A DNA stretch of 56,093 bases from Chryseobacterium gleum. GTDB taxonomy: Bacteria; Bacteroidota; Bacteroidia; Flavobacteriales; Schleiferiaceae. The DNA lies in the NCBI GenBank assembly GCA_945883565.1, contig CAMCXO010000017.1, positions 1-56,093 on the forward strand, written 5' to 3'. Numbering within the stretch: the first letter of the stretch is position 1; the number at the start of each line of letters is the position of its first letter. Shown piece after piece: positions 1 through 6,586 of the stretch. Under the pieces are notes generated by a model. That model did not search any database, was not told where the DNA came from, and saw only the letters and a list, made by a program, of their open reading frames with translations. Both the position numbers and the translations under genes were made by a program.

Positions 1-1063
1 ACGACAAACGGCCGTCGAAGCGCTGAACCACATTGGTGGAGAGGTTTTCGAGCTCTATGTTGTATAGGCTTTTTCCGCCACTTATGTTATTTACCAACAC
101 CCGACCACTGCTGGTTGGAAGGGCATATAGGTAGCCCGCTTGAAACGCATTTGCTGTGTAGACAATGTCGGTGGCACAAACAATGTTAAAATTAATGGTA
201 CATGAAGTATCGCCAAGACCTATGCCGTAAACCCGGGCTTCGTATTGGCCCGGGGCCAAGTTTTGCAGACTGCGTTGGGTTGAGGCAACAGTTAAGCTGG
301 TCCAGTTCGATTCCCCATTCATCTTATACTGTAAACCGTATTGAGTGGCACCTAAAACCGTATTCCAACTTAGCATTTGACTGTAATTAAGACCGGGTGA
401 AGGCGTTGAACTTAAGTTATAAAGGCCGCAATTTAAAGGGCAAGTGCCCCAAACCGGAAAATCTGAAGGCGCCATTGCCGACAAAGGCGCGAAGTATGGA
501 GGCAAAGAGGGAATATTGGCCACACACCAACCAGACAAATCTTGATTGAAGGCGTAAGCTGCAGCCAGCATGAAATCGAAATTGCTAACGCTTGATACAT
601 TCCATTGACCAATGTTTTGGTTAAACCGGGTAGCTAAGTAAAACATGTATTCCATAGAAGTTACGTTAGACACATCCCAATTACCAATGTTTTGGTTAAA
701 CCGAACCTGGGCGGCGAACATCCCTGTCATATCGGTAACGTTCGAAACGTCCCAATGGCTAATATCTTGATTGAAAGTGGTATCTACCAAATTTGAGTCA
801 ACAAACATGCCGTTCATATTGGTAACCAGACTTACACATACGCGGCTCATATCGCTGCCTTGCTGATACATTTGATCTAGAAGAGGGCGATCTACGGCCG
901 TAAACCAAGTCAATCCTCCGTCTAATGAAAAAGTATCGCCTGGTGAATATGCATCGCAAACCACACAACCACGTGCATTTACAAAAGCGCCATTTGGGTT
1001 CTGGGCAAAGGCCGTGGTGAGGAGCCCCAGCAAAAGTGAAACCAAAGAGAAATGTTTCGTCAT
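1..1063 (-). CDS. BspA-like (DUF285) surface protein, C-terminus missing
   Basis: The frame opens at ATG 1063 and is still open at the window edge, so only the N-terminal ~354 residues are visible. A signal peptide of about 20 residues ends in AFAQ. Residues ~75-165 contain repeated units of the type FNQNIGNWDVSNVTxMxxMF, the hallmark of the BspA/DUF285 leucine-rich family of Bacteroidota surface and lipoproteins. A fibronectin-III-like module follows (ALGATQYGLQYK-type strands) and resembles one near the C-terminus of the tandem nucleotidase at 19242-23801. The missing end probably carries a T9SS sorting domain, but this cannot be seen. DUF285 proteins are usually exported adhesin-like proteins; the ligand is unknown. 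Confidence 0.85.
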   Translation of the reverse strand, partial: MTKHFSLVSLLLGLLTTAFAQNPNGAFVNARGCVVCDAYSPGDTFSLDGGLTWFTAVDRPLLDQMYQQGSDMSRVCVSLVTNMNGMFVDSNLVDTTFNQDISHWDVSNVTDMTGMFAAQVRFNQNIGNWDVSNVTSMEYMFYLATRFNQNIGQWNVSSVSNFDFMLAAAYAFNQDLSGWCVANIPSLPPYFAPLSAMAPSDFPVWGTCPLNCGLYNLSSTPSPGLNYSQMLSWNTVLGATQYGLQYKMNGESNWTSLTVASTQRSLQNLAPGQYEARVYGIGLGDTSCTINFNIVCATDIVYTANAFQAGYLYALPTSSGRVLVNNISGGKSLYNIELENLSTNVVQRFDGRLS

Positions 1064-1137
1064 ACGTTTTTTTTCAAAAGTATACTTATTCTTTCGCTTT
1101 TGTGAATAACTACTTAATTTTTATACTTTATAAATTC

Positions 1138-1656
1138 CTACAAGGCTAGGTTTGGTTTTTTCGTCTTCGCCTTTTTTATGAGCTTTATAGCCCAGTTATA
1201 ATGGCTCGAAGTAGCCGAAACGAGGTATGCTCCCAATGAGGTTGTCCCGGTCCATTTGTATCTTTTCTTTTGAAACAGTTCTTCATCACTGTGTATTTCA
1301 ATTAAACGCCTAACTATTTCGTGGCTTGCTTTAATATTATTCTTGGCCTCTTCAAGAGGGGTGTCATTATATTTTTCCCGGATTATTTTGTTTAAATCAG
1401 GAGTTGTTTTCCAGGTATAGCCTTTAGCCGGCATGTTGGGTATTTCTCCATTCATTCCTACTGTGTACCAATCAAACATCATTAAATGCCAGTGGTGAAG
1501 ATGCATTAATACATCGCGAATATTTCGATTCAATGTTCCCTTAGGGAAATCTGAATTCTGCTCTTCTTGTGATAAATTTTCAATGAAATTCATAAGTAGT
1601 TCAAAGTTCTTTTTGCTTAAATCAAGCAAATCGGTTCTGTTATTTGGTCGTATCAT
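1138..1656 (-). CDS. ClbS/DfsB-family four-helix protein (DUF1706)
   Basis: The 172-residue product has the typical family layout: N-terminal helix (LLDLSKKNFELLMNFIENLS), a central DVLMHLHHWHLMMFDWY segment, and a C-terminal LGAYLVSATSSHYNWAIKLI helix. It is full length for ClbS/DfsB proteins. Characterised ClbS hydrolyses the colibactin cyclopropane and protects the producer. Most family members in Bacteroidota have no known substrate, and no colibactin genes are visible here. It sits at the 3' end of a minus-strand accessory gene run. Family call firm, function open. Confidence 0.8.
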   Translation of the reverse strand: MIRPNNRTDLLDLSKKNFELLMNFIENLSQEEQNSDFPKGTLNRNIRDVLMHLHHWHLMMFDWYTVGMNGEIPNMPAKGYTWKTTPDLNKIIREKYNDTPLEEAKNNIKASHEIVRRLIEIHSDEELFQKKRYKWTGTTSLGAYLVSATSSHYNWAIKLIKKAKTKKPNLAL

Positions 1657-1698
1657 ACTTTATAGAAATATCTTTTAGATGTTTATGAATGTGGTTTG

Positions 1699-1812
1699 CT
1701 ACAACTTTAAAATGCTCGCTCCTTGGATAATCTCGAGAACCCTTTTGTAGGGTATCAGATTAATACCGTTAACAAATATGAATTCCTCTATTGTTTTAAG
1801 GAGATTTTCCAA
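1699..1812 (-). pseudogene. small ORF or gene remnant of unknown family
   Basis: Between ClbS/DfsB and the RNase H gene, the minus strand has a frame from TTG 1812 to TAG 1699. It encodes 37 residues with protein-like composition, including EEFIFVNGINLIPYKRVLEI. An in-frame stop lies a few codons further upstream and there is no ATG. I do not recognise the family. The helical, amphipathic look suggests the tail of a decayed gene or an unannotated small protein. Weak call. Confidence 0.25.
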
Positions 1813-1843
1813 AATCTCGGTCTTTATTATTCAAATATATTCA

Positions 1844-2476
1844 TTATTTCCTTCCAAAATCAGCAGGATTTTCACCCCATGCTTTGGTTTCCCATTTTAG
1901 AATTTCATTTTCATAAGTGTTTTCATTGAGCCATTTAATGGCTCTATCAATTAGCTCAAATAATTTAGCATTTTCATTACTCTTATTATGGTTAGTTCTT
2001 GCTACTTTGTTTCTAACCCAACCAATTGCGTTTCTGCTGTCTGAATAAATTGGGAGTTTTATGTTATTCTGCTTGCAATATGCTAAGGCATGAACTATGG
2101 CTAGAAATTCAACTATGTTATTGGTGCCATCTTCAAAAGGTCCGGCCTTAAATAATACTTTTCCGGTTTTGGTATAAACACCTTGATATTCTACAATTCC
2201 TGTTGAAGTGTTCCAAGCTCCGTCAACTGATATACTGTCTTTTATTGGGTCGCCAATCTTTTTTAATTGTTCTTCTGTTAATTCCGTTTCAAAAATATCT
2301 TTTCCAATAAATTCATGGCTTGAACTGTTAAATGCCTGTTCTGCCAATTCCTTTGTTGTGAACGATTTATAAACTGCTTTAGGGTAGCCAAAAATTTGTT
2401 CGTTGCAGTCTTCCCACGTTTCAAAAATACCGGTTTGTCGTCCTACCCAAACCACATAATATTTCTTTTTCGACAT
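1844..2476 (-). CDS. ribonuclease HI with N-terminal viroplasmin domain
   Basis: The 210-residue product starts with a viroplasmin/RNase H1 N-terminal domain (residues 4-50, KYYVVWVGRQTGIF then YPKAVYKSF), which binds RNA-DNA hybrids in eukaryotic RNase H1 and in caulimovirus proteins. The RNase H fold follows. All four acidic catalytic residues are visible: D85 (SVDGAW), E123 (NNIVEFLAI), D146 (IYSDSRNA) and D206 (NPADFGRK). It should cleave the RNA strand of hybrids. It lies in a decayed restriction/mobile region next to a group II intron remnant, so it may have arrived with mobile DNA; the association with the intron is inference only. Confidence 0.92.
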   Translation of the reverse strand: MSKKKYYVVWVGRQTGIFETWEDCNEQIFGYPKAVYKSFTTKELAEQAFNSSSHEFIGKDIFETELTEEQLKKIGDPIKDSISVDGAWNTSTGIVEYQGVYTKTGKVLFKAGPFEDGTNNIVEFLAIVHALAYCKQNNIKLPIYSDSRNAIGWVRNKVARTNHNKSNENAKLFELIDRAIKWLNENTYENEILKWETKAWGENPADFGRK

Positions 2477-2534
2477 ACTTAAATAAAAGGTCTTTCAGTT
2501 TTCGGTTGTTGACGTTTAGCTTTGTCCTTAATCG

Positions 2535-2603
2535 GGTCAAGCAAAGGAGTTTCAGCCCTACTTCCCCACAGAACCGTGCGTGAATCTTTCGACTCAAACA
2601 GCC
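2535..2603 (-). mobile_element. group II intron 3'-end remnant (domains V-VI)
   Basis: Read on the minus strand, 2603-2571 gives a hairpin with GAGTC, a GAAA loop, GATTC, then ACGCACGGTTC. This is the 3' arm and loop of a bacterial group II intron domain V. It continues into TGTGGGGAAGTAGGG..TGAAACTCC, as in the domain VI that follows it. The 5' arm reads GGCTG where intact introns have GAGCCG, so the catalytic AGC triad is damaged. No intron reverse transcriptase is present upstream (2604 onward). It is a dead fragment marking a past insertion. Confidence 0.6.
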
Positions 2604-2774
2604 TTATTGTAGAGAATCGCAAATTAGCATTTTATGGCTTTTGGTTCTCGGAATGTGAAGACAGTTAACGGCTTTGTGTTTTATTGATTCTACTTTATTT
2701 GCCACCATTCGATGGTGTTTTATAATGCCGAAGGGATTTGATGTTTTTAGAAAAATTATTGAGCGATTAATGTG

Positions 2775-2791
2775 CGACCCCGAAGGGGTCG
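2775..2791. repeat. short GC hairpin in a gene-free stretch
   Basis: A perfect 7-bp inverted repeat (CGACCCC / GGGGTCG) encloses GAA. A related imperfect sequence, AACCTTTCGGGTT, lies at about 2827-2839. The 2604-2886 stretch holds no gene I can support. Similar GACCCC-GAAGG-GGTC hairpins are common intergenic repeats in flavobacterial genomes (recollection, not checked). Confidence 0.4.
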
Positions 2792-2886
2792 ATTGTGTTG
2801 TTTGTGCTAAAAACTGTAAACGTTTGAACCTTTCGGGTTCGGATGAATACTTTCAATAAGCCGTTCATGCTGTAAGTGGTTTCTAA

Positions 2887-3012
2887 TTATAGTTTCTCTG
2901 CATATTTTTTAGCTTGCATTACGCCTTCGCCCACTTCCAAATCATCACTTTTGTCTGTTATCACTGCCAATTTGGTGCCTTTGTAAACCAATACATACAA
3001 ATCTGTTTGGAT
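2887..3012 (-). pseudogene. hsdR (type I restriction R subunit) fragment
   Basis: The minus-strand frame ending at TAA 2889-2887 reads TDLYVLVYKGTKLAVI, then TDKSDDLEVGEGVMQAKKYAEKL, then stop. This matches the N-terminal nuclease region of HsdR, whose usual form is ADYVLxYKNTKLAVIEAKSDxLEVGEGVxQAKxYAEKL. The catalytic E-x-K is altered to T-D-K, there is no start codon, and nothing of the helicase part follows. It is therefore a dead remnant. It lies downstream of the AlbA-like gene, the position hsdR often takes in Bacteroidota type I loci. Confidence 0.6.
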
Positions 3013-3296
3013 TGTCCTGAGCGTCAAGAATGGGGTCGAATCCTAACCCGGGTTCATGGTGCCCAAAGAGAGCAAAAAAGAATGAAAAACACAAATTAAC
3101 TATTGATATACCAGAAATTAGATTCCATTTTTAGAAGACCGTCCAATCAAAAAATATCTATTAAGTTCACATCATTTGAGTTGAGCAACAGGCACTGCTG
3201 TTACAAGCTGGCCTTCTTTCTTTTATTATTTCTTCTGTCTTTTTTGTCTGTATTCTGTCGTCATTTTGGCGTTATTGGCGTTATTATGGCGTCATT

Positions 3297-4613
3297 CTAA
3301 CTGAGTGTATAAAACGCACCTGCTCCTTTCACACCTGAACTTTTAATAATTTCTTTTTCCACTAAGTCTGACAAGTCTCTTGATGCTGTTCTTTCGGTAG
3401 TTTCATTCATCTCTTGATATTCCTTGTTTGTAATTTTACCTCTTTCCTTTAATATCAAAACCGCCTTTATTTGTCTGTCGTTTAAACCAAGTTTAGTTAG
3501 TTTTTCAGGTGTAATATTGTCTTTAAAAAGTGTTATGCTAAAACCACCGTCTAATTCTACCATTTCAGGTTCGGGAAGGTCTGCTTGTTTGCATGTTTCT
3601 ATGATTTTTATTGTTCCTCTGCCCCAAGTGTCAATGTAACCACCTTTGAAGCAAACGTCTGCAATAATCGGGTTGCGTGGTCTTGAAGAATGCGAACGCT
3701 TCAACGCATCCAAGGTTAAACCATCTGGTAAAGTACCTTCGTTCCAAATTCTTATTTTGTCGTCATATACACGAATTTGAATTGGTGCTCCCATATAATT
3801 TCTGTGAACTAATGCGTTCAACAACATTTCTCGAATGGCTGCAACAGGATATTCTCCTTTTTCAATACGGTGCATTCCTTCAAATTCTATGGGTCTTGTC
3901 AGAAACTTACGGTTGAGTTGATTCAACACTCCTTGAAGTAAAGCAATCAAATTTCCTTCTTCGGTTTCTTGAAATTTTAAGTCTGCATCATCTTTTCCAA
4001 AGCGACCAATTTTTACAAACGTATTCGGATAAAACTTGCCTGGATCTTTACCGAATAAAACTAGAGCAGAGCGTTTTAACTGACCGTTTTCTATTAATCT
4101 TAGTTTTTCAAAAAGTTCAGGAATAGACAAACCATTATTTTCAGGCAAACGTCCTGCGTTTTCGGATGCTTTCAGAAATGTATTTACAGCTTTTTCGTCA
4201 ATGTCTTCAAAGTTGGCTCGTGGTTCGATTACATCATCCCAAGTTTTACCCGATTTCTTTAATAAAAATTCATTTAACGATGCTCCTGTCAATTCATGTT
4301 TGGTGCTTCCACTTCGGTAGTAATATCTTCCTCTTAGCGAAATGGGCACAGAGTAGGGTGGTGTAATTATCTCTATAAAATGATTTCCATTTTCTTCGTG
4401 CAAATTTACTTCAACAGTAATGCCCATTGCGTTGCGGATTTTATTCGGAATATCATCCATCAACTTTTTAGATTCGGCAACACCAAACATATTGCCACTA
4501 TCATCTTTGCCTACAACTATTACACCTCCTTGTGCATTGGCAAAACCACATACCCATTTCAGGTAGTCATCGTGCCAACTTTGCTTGTATTCTATGTTTT
4601 GTTGTTCAGGCAT
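3297..4613 (-). CDS. AlbA_2/Schlafen-type ATP-binding protein
   Basis: The 438-residue product has an N-terminal Schlafen/AlbA_2 domain (residues ~5-120; FANAQGGVIVVGKDDSG, GRYYYRSGSTKHELTG). A GHKL-like ATP-binding domain follows: E262 and N266 in REMLLNALVHRNY form an N-box, and GRGT starts at 331. The C-terminal ~70 residues look like a winged helix (KLTKLGLNDRQIKAVLILKE). Proteins of this build are frequent passengers of type I restriction loci and act as putative regulators or accessory factors. Here the gene starts 4 bp after the XRE gene and precedes an hsdR fragment. Its activity without hsdM and hsdS is unknown. Confidence 0.85.
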   Translation of the reverse strand: MPEQQNIEYKQSWHDDYLKWVCGFANAQGGVIVVGKDDSGNMFGVAESKKLMDDIPNKIRNAMGITVEVNLHEENGNHFIEIITPPYSVPISLRGRYYYRSGSTKHELTGASLNEFLLKKSGKTWDDVIEPRANFEDIDEKAVNTFLKASENAGRLPENNGLSIPELFEKLRLIENGQLKRSALVLFGKDPGKFYPNTFVKIGRFGKDDADLKFQETEEGNLIALLQGVLNQLNRKFLTRPIEFEGMHRIEKGEYPVAAIREMLLNALVHRNYMGAPIQIRVYDDKIRIWNEGTLPDGLTLDALKRSHSSRPRNPIIADVCFKGGYIDTWGRGTIKIIETCKQADLPEPEMVELDGGFSITLFKDNITPEKLTKLGLNDRQIKAVLILKERGKITNKEYQEMNETTERTASRDLSDLVEKEIIKSSGVKGAGAFYTLS

Positions 4614-4617
4614 TGGT

Positions 4618-4968
4618 TTACTTTACCGTTACAAGTTTATCTAAAAACTGCTGATTTTGCTCCTTCAAAAATTTATTTTCATTGACCAACTGCTGGATAT
4701 ATAAGTCATACCCTGACGAAAGTTCTTGACCAATTAGTTTTTGGCTTCCATCCTTGTTGTGTTGTGTAAGTTGGAAAATATTAGCCACTTCCAGACCAAA
4801 TATTTGTTGCAGTGTAAACTTATAATGGTTGCACAATTTGATTAATAAATTCAATTGAATATTCGGATATCGTCCATTTTCTATCTTGCTGATAATGGGG
4901 TGTGTGATGCCAATTTCAGAAGCGAGTGCTTGTAGTGTCTCTTTACGTGCATTCCTGATGGTGTGCAA
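4618..4968 (-). CDS. XRE-family HTH regulator, probably N-terminally shortened
   Basis: The 116-residue product has a Cro/CI helix-turn-helix (residues ~8-60; ALASEIGITHPIISKIENGRYPN) followed by a helical tail (QQLVNENKFLKEQNQQFLDKLV) likely to be a short coiled coil. The only start is TTG 4968, with an in-frame stop one codon further upstream. Helix 1 reads RNARKETLQAL, about three residues shorter than the usual RxARKxxxLTxxxLA. The 5' end is therefore probably damaged. It overlaps no other gene and sits 4 bp before the AlbA-type gene, so it once regulated or belonged to that operon. Confidence 0.7.
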   Translation of the reverse strand: MHTIRNARKETLQALASEIGITHPIISKIENGRYPNIQLNLLIKLCNHYKFTLQQIFGLEVANIFQLTQHNKDGSQKLIGQELSSGYDLYIQQLVNENKFLKEQNQQFLDKLVTVK

Positions 4969-5138
4969 ATTTTAACCTATGGTAGTAGTAAGGTCAAAAT
5001 ATTTTGGGAATCCACCAAGTAATGAGTAAGAAATATTTTTCAAAGTGGTGGTGTTCAACTACAGCCGGTCTTCGGCCTCATTCCATTCCCCCCGAGAAAA
5101 AACAGACCTCAAATCTTAACTAATGACATATTTTTTTG

Positions 5139-5530
5139 GATACCTCCGGAATGGGCTAAAGCCAAATTCCTATTCCTTGAATTTCCTCCTGCTTTAGCTG
5201 GAGGAAAATAAAATTCCATTCATCGCCTCCAGAAAAACACAATTATGAAATGGACTAAAGCCACACTCCCATTCCTTGAATTGCCTCCAGCTTTAGCTGG
5301 AGGATAATAAAATTCCATTTTTTTTGGCTCCATAAAAACACAATTATGGAATGGACTAAAGCCTCATTCCCATTCCTTGAATATCCTCCAGCTTTAGCTG
5401 GAGGATAATAAAATTCCATTTAGCTAAATATTTCTCTTCTATTCATAAAAATCAACTCCTTGTTTTGAATAGCCTCCAGCTTTAGCTGGAGGAAAATAAA
5501 ATTCCATTTTTTAGCTCCAGAAAAACACAA
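5139..5530. repeat. REP-like palindrome cluster, four units
   Basis: Four units of about 100 bp occur in a row. Three begin GGAATGGRCTAAAGCC or a variant, then CCATTCCTTGAAT, then the palindrome CCTCCAGCTTTAGCTGGAGG, then AAAATAAAATTCCATT. The second module is GCTCCAGAAAAACACAATT. The fourth lacks the first part. The paired GGCTAAAGCC-type tetramers and stem-loops look like REP/BIME elements mobilised by RAYT (TnpA-REP) transposases. No RAYT gene is in this window. The 4969-5138 stretch upstream has no gene. Confidence 0.7.
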
Positions 5531-5542
5531 TTTTTGGATGCC

Positions 5543-5758
5543 CATACCTCGAACTCACCTACTACATACCTCGAACTCACCTACTACATACCTCGAACTC
5601 ACCTACCACATACCTCGAACTCACCTACCACATACCTCGAACTCACTTACCACATACCTCGAACTCACCTACCACATACCTCGAACTCACCTTCGCAGTC
5701 TCGTAAGTCACTTTCGCAGAGTCGATCCTCACCTTCGGGATTAATCCTTTGGGTGCCT
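5543..5758. repeat. 22-bp tandem array drifting into 21-bp units
   Basis: Seven copies of CATACCTCGAACTCACCTAC(C/T)A follow head to tail from 5543 to about 5696. They differ only at a few positions. After them come 21-bp diverged units beginning CTTCGCAGTC, TTTCGCAGAG and CTTCGGGATT. The 22-bp period is not a multiple of three, so the short frames crossing it are not genes. There are no unique spacers, so it is not CRISPR. Confidence 0.85.
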
Positions 5759-5816
5759 CAATCGCCGGCGGGGGACTAATTTAAATTAATTTGGTATAAA
5801 TGAATTTTTCTTTTGG

Positions 5817-5859
5817 CCTGCGGCTATTGAATTTCTTCAATGGGTTAATCTTCAGGGCG
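5817..5859 (+). repeat. 43-bp dispersed motif, copy 1
   Basis: The sequence starts CCTGCGGCTATTGAATTTCT and ends GGTTAATCTTCAGGGCG. It matches 56051-56009 on the minus strand with four mismatches in 43 bases. A partial relative, GGGATTAATCCTTTGGGTG then CCTCAATCGCCGG, lies at 5736-5775, matching GGGTTAATCTTCAGGGCG then CCTCAATTGGCG at 5850-5875. Both full copies sit beside tandem arrays with 21/22-bp periods. The 5860-6294 stretch has no supported gene. Confidence 0.7.
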
Positions 5860-6015
5860 CCTCAATTGGCGCAATCCGCGGAAAAAGAAATCTCCCGCAG
5901 ATGCCGCTGATTCGGCTGTATACCAACCGCCTTGCAGAAAGGGCCTGGGGTTTGAATGGTGTTTGTTGGGTCAAATGGGCCTTTCGGGACGTAATTGTTG
6001 CTGTTTGGGATTTGC

Positions 6016-6150
6016 GGCAGGGATTGAAGTGGAAAGCCCGCAGCCGCCTTTACCATAATAGCCTTTTGAATTAATCATGCCCATCCTTAAATCCGGAAAA
6101 TCATGGTTCAGACAATGGCGGCGAGGACTTGGAGTGGAAAGCCCGGCCCG
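6016..6150 (+). repeat. two copies of a GAAGTGGAAAGCCCG element
   Basis: GGGATTGAAGTGGAAAGCCC (6020-6039) and AGGACTTGGAGTGGAAAGCC (6124-6143) are close copies about 104 bp apart. Each is followed by a GC-rich stretch. I recall this string as a frequent intergenic motif downstream of Bacteroidota genes, but I cannot name a described RNA or repeat family. It may be part of a dispersed repeat or a small structured RNA. Confidence 0.4.
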
Positions 6151-6294
6151 CGAGGGGGTGATGGTGTTTTGGTTGTGAATGATTTTTTGCTCCGAGCGGG
6201 GGCGCCCTATTGACTGAAACTGCCTGATATTTTTGATTGTTAGGTGGGCTTTGGCGCTTATTTTTACCATAGAACCGGGATAAAATAATTGAAT

Positions 6295-6552
6295 ATGGGA
6301 AAGGTGTCTTTTGATGAATGGAGCGATGAGGCGCTTTTGAAAGAGGCGAAGTCTTTGAAGAAATCGCATCTTGAACAGGCGTTTTATGTTGGGTTTTTGG
6401 TGGGTATTTTAATTTTTAGTCTGTTTACGGGTGGGTGGACGTTGTTGATGATTATTCCGCTTTATATGATTCGGGGTCTTGCCCGTCAATCGCAGGCTAA
6501 AAAGATTAAACAAATTGATGAAATACTTAGAAACAGGAAGCTCGTTAAATAG
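6295..6552 (+). CDS. small two-TM membrane protein
   Basis: The 85-residue product from ATG 6295 has a charged N-terminus (FDEWSDEALLKEAKSLKKSH), two hydrophobic segments (FYVGFLVGILIFSLFTGGW and LLMIIPLYMI) and a basic tail. A TTG two codons upstream is a less likely start. Similar short proteins are common in Bacteroidota, but I know no function. It lies 34 bp before the RCC1 gene in the same direction and is probably co-transcribed. Confidence 0.65.
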   Translation: MGKVSFDEWSDEALLKEAKSLKKSHLEQAFYVGFLVGILIFSLFTGGWTLLMIIPLYMIRGLARQSQAKKIKQIDEILRNRKLVK

Positions 6553-6586
6553 TCTTGGTGATTCGGCCTTTGGTTTAAAGGTGGTA

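Noticed and set aside
5543-5696. CRISPR array
   Set aside because: The 22-bp units follow each other directly with no unique spacers, and no cas genes are present.
5862-6369. minus-strand ORFs of 64 and 132 codons
   Set aside because: Composition is not protein-like, they cross repeat elements, and one overlaps a better-supported small membrane protein gene.
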